Shown here: piece by piece, positions 62,700 to 64,000 of the stretch
How positions within the stretch are numbered: the stretch's first letter is position 1
Layout of the letters: each line of letters starts with the position of its first letter
Source of the DNA: Saxidomus purpurata
Taxonomy: Eukaryota; Mollusca; Bivalvia; Venerida; Veneridae
Assembly: GCA_022818135.1 (NCBI GenBank)
Contig: JAFMSR010000009.1
Location: 17,358,063 to 17,422,062, forward strand
Length of the DNA: 64,000 bases
Reading direction: 5' to 3'
Program-made: the position numbers and the translations under genes
The notes under the pieces: generated by a model
The model's input: the letters and a program-made list of their open reading frames with translations, nothing else
Told to the model about the DNA's origin: nothing
Databases searched by the model: none

Positions 62700-64000
62700 T
62701 TAAAGTCTTAAAGAGAATGTAATGCAATTAGAGTACGAGTCTGGCCTCATTACCATATTATTTTATTATGTAATCCTTTATAATCGAAGGGAAATAAAGA
62801 GAATATAATAAATTAACTAAAGAAAACTATGATCACTGTCGTTAGATGTAAGTTTTAAAGTCCCTTGAGCACTTTAAAGACTCATATATACAAAAGTGAA
62901 ATTACGGAAAGACTCATATATTACTATTTTTATTCTTCATGGCCTTCGGTTTTGTATAATAAAAATATAAAATAAACGTGCACAGTAGCCATGTGATTTC
63001 ACTGACACGTGTCAACCACAGGTGTTGTTTATTGTCACGGGGTACATATCATTTATTGAATTAAAGGACGTCGGCAGATCATACCCACGTGCCATGTAAA
63101 TGTATTCTACATTCATTACAAACGGCAAGATTATAAAAAGATAAAATAACATATATATGAGAAAAAGAAAGAAATAAGCATACATTGACAAACAGTTACA
63201 ATCTCAAACTTTCTTTTAATTTCAACTTCAATACTAAAAATATGAGTGAGATAATGAAAATATTTATTCCAAGTGCATAACATGTTTGAACTAGGAAGAC
63301 ACACACAACACAATTTCACATATGCCGAGACTGAGAATGGCCACTGACACCGAACCAAAAAGAAGTTAGCACAGCACCAACTGTTTGCATCACAGACTTA
63401 CAAAATTGCGTAGATTTGTTTAATAGTTACTGTAATATTTGGCACTTTGAAGGTTCACATCAGTATTACCAAAATTGTTGTTTTAAGCGCGAGCCAACTG
63501 CGATATTGCAATTTTAAGCTAGGAACTAACGACATTCATACTGGCATATATCGTTATCTTGGAATAACATTTACGAGTTACAGTCTGAAAACACATGCAA
63601 CGTATAACATGCAACGAAAGCTATGTATTTATTATTTACTTAGTCAATTAATTCTGATTTACCTACTGATTTGATTATCAAATTAATTCACCACAAGGTT
63701 TATCCTATACTGACGTACGGATCTGAAATATTTGGTTTTATAAATATTGAACTTATAGGAAAACTTCTTTACTAATTTTTGTGAAAAAAATCACTGAAGC
63801 CCGAAACCAAAGCCATTATACATGTGAATGGGAGAAGTAGGAAGAAACCCGATTTCTGTTACTGTTAAAACTAGTATGATATCATTTCTGTTATAACATA
63901 CTTTCATCTCATCAGACTCATTGCATTTTTTTCATAATTCCGGCGTGCATCTTGTTAATGAATGTACATACTGTATACTGAATACTGATTATATTTGAAA
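62700..64000. other. No feature seen
   Basis: AT-rich, no exon with matching phase, no repeat recognised. Small open frames at 63131-63358 and 63447-63674 have no domain. Confidence 0.3.

Noticed and set aside
62656..62706. Possible further 5' exon of the muscle gene ending at a GTGAGT donor in phase 1
   Set aside because: The phase would fit, but the encoded residues (RSSGPLYLIR) are not Ig-like and the stretch contains the GC hairpin. Evidence too thin.

Overview
The window is animal nuclear DNA, most likely from a bivalve mollusc. A venerid clam is my guess, based on repeat families I recall from such genomes; it is not proven. Genes have GT-AG introns, most of the sequence is AT-rich intron crowded with short non-autonomous transposons, and there is no bacterial gene organisation. 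Two gene systems are present.

(1) On the minus strand, a very large muscle-type gene runs through the window from about 61.2 kb to 17.6 kb and continues beyond at least the 3' side. I could place 17 exons by matching splice sites and codon phase. Together they encode immunoglobulin I-set domains, an SH3 domain split by a 27-nt micro-exon, then five more I-set domains. This fits the giant sarcomeric proteins (titin/Sallimus-like or obscurin/UNC-89-like). All 16 exon junctions agree in phase. Two neighbouring exons, however, each carry one surplus G in a GGGG run.

(2) On the plus strand are single-exon-coding genes for RING-less TRIM-like proteins (acidic N-terminus, two B-boxes, coiled coil, NHL-type propeller). 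Copy A is only a 3' tail at the window start. Copy B (7551-9431) is intact. Copy C (14163-16021) is broken by two +1 frameshifts. Copy D (52184-54055) is intact and more divergent. Two further propeller fragments lie at 2967-3266 and 11986-12285. Copies A-C sit in a tandem array whose roughly 9-kb unit is repeated nearly base for base. All copies appear to lie inside introns of the muscle gene, in antisense orientation.

Layout: 1-17.5 kb, the B-box/NHL array. 17.6-25.3 kb, a dense cluster of I-set exons. 25.3-46 kb, long repeat-rich introns with two small exons. 46.4-49.1 kb, SH3 and Ig exons. 49-58.4 kb, an intron holding copy D, a large tandem-core element and a 13-bp minisatellite. 58.4-61.2 kb, upstream Ig exons. 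61.2-64 kb, mostly featureless.

The transposon content includes a hAT-like and a PIF/Harbinger-like element (both recognised against an empty paralogous site), a MITE with near-perfect 30-bp inverted repeats, five pogo/Tigger-like MITEs, several tRNA-headed SINEs, and at least six elements with tandem ~140-200-bp cores. Many of the latter end in an ACGG-type microsatellite and a hairpin, as in pearl/Helitron-like non-autonomous elements of bivalves.
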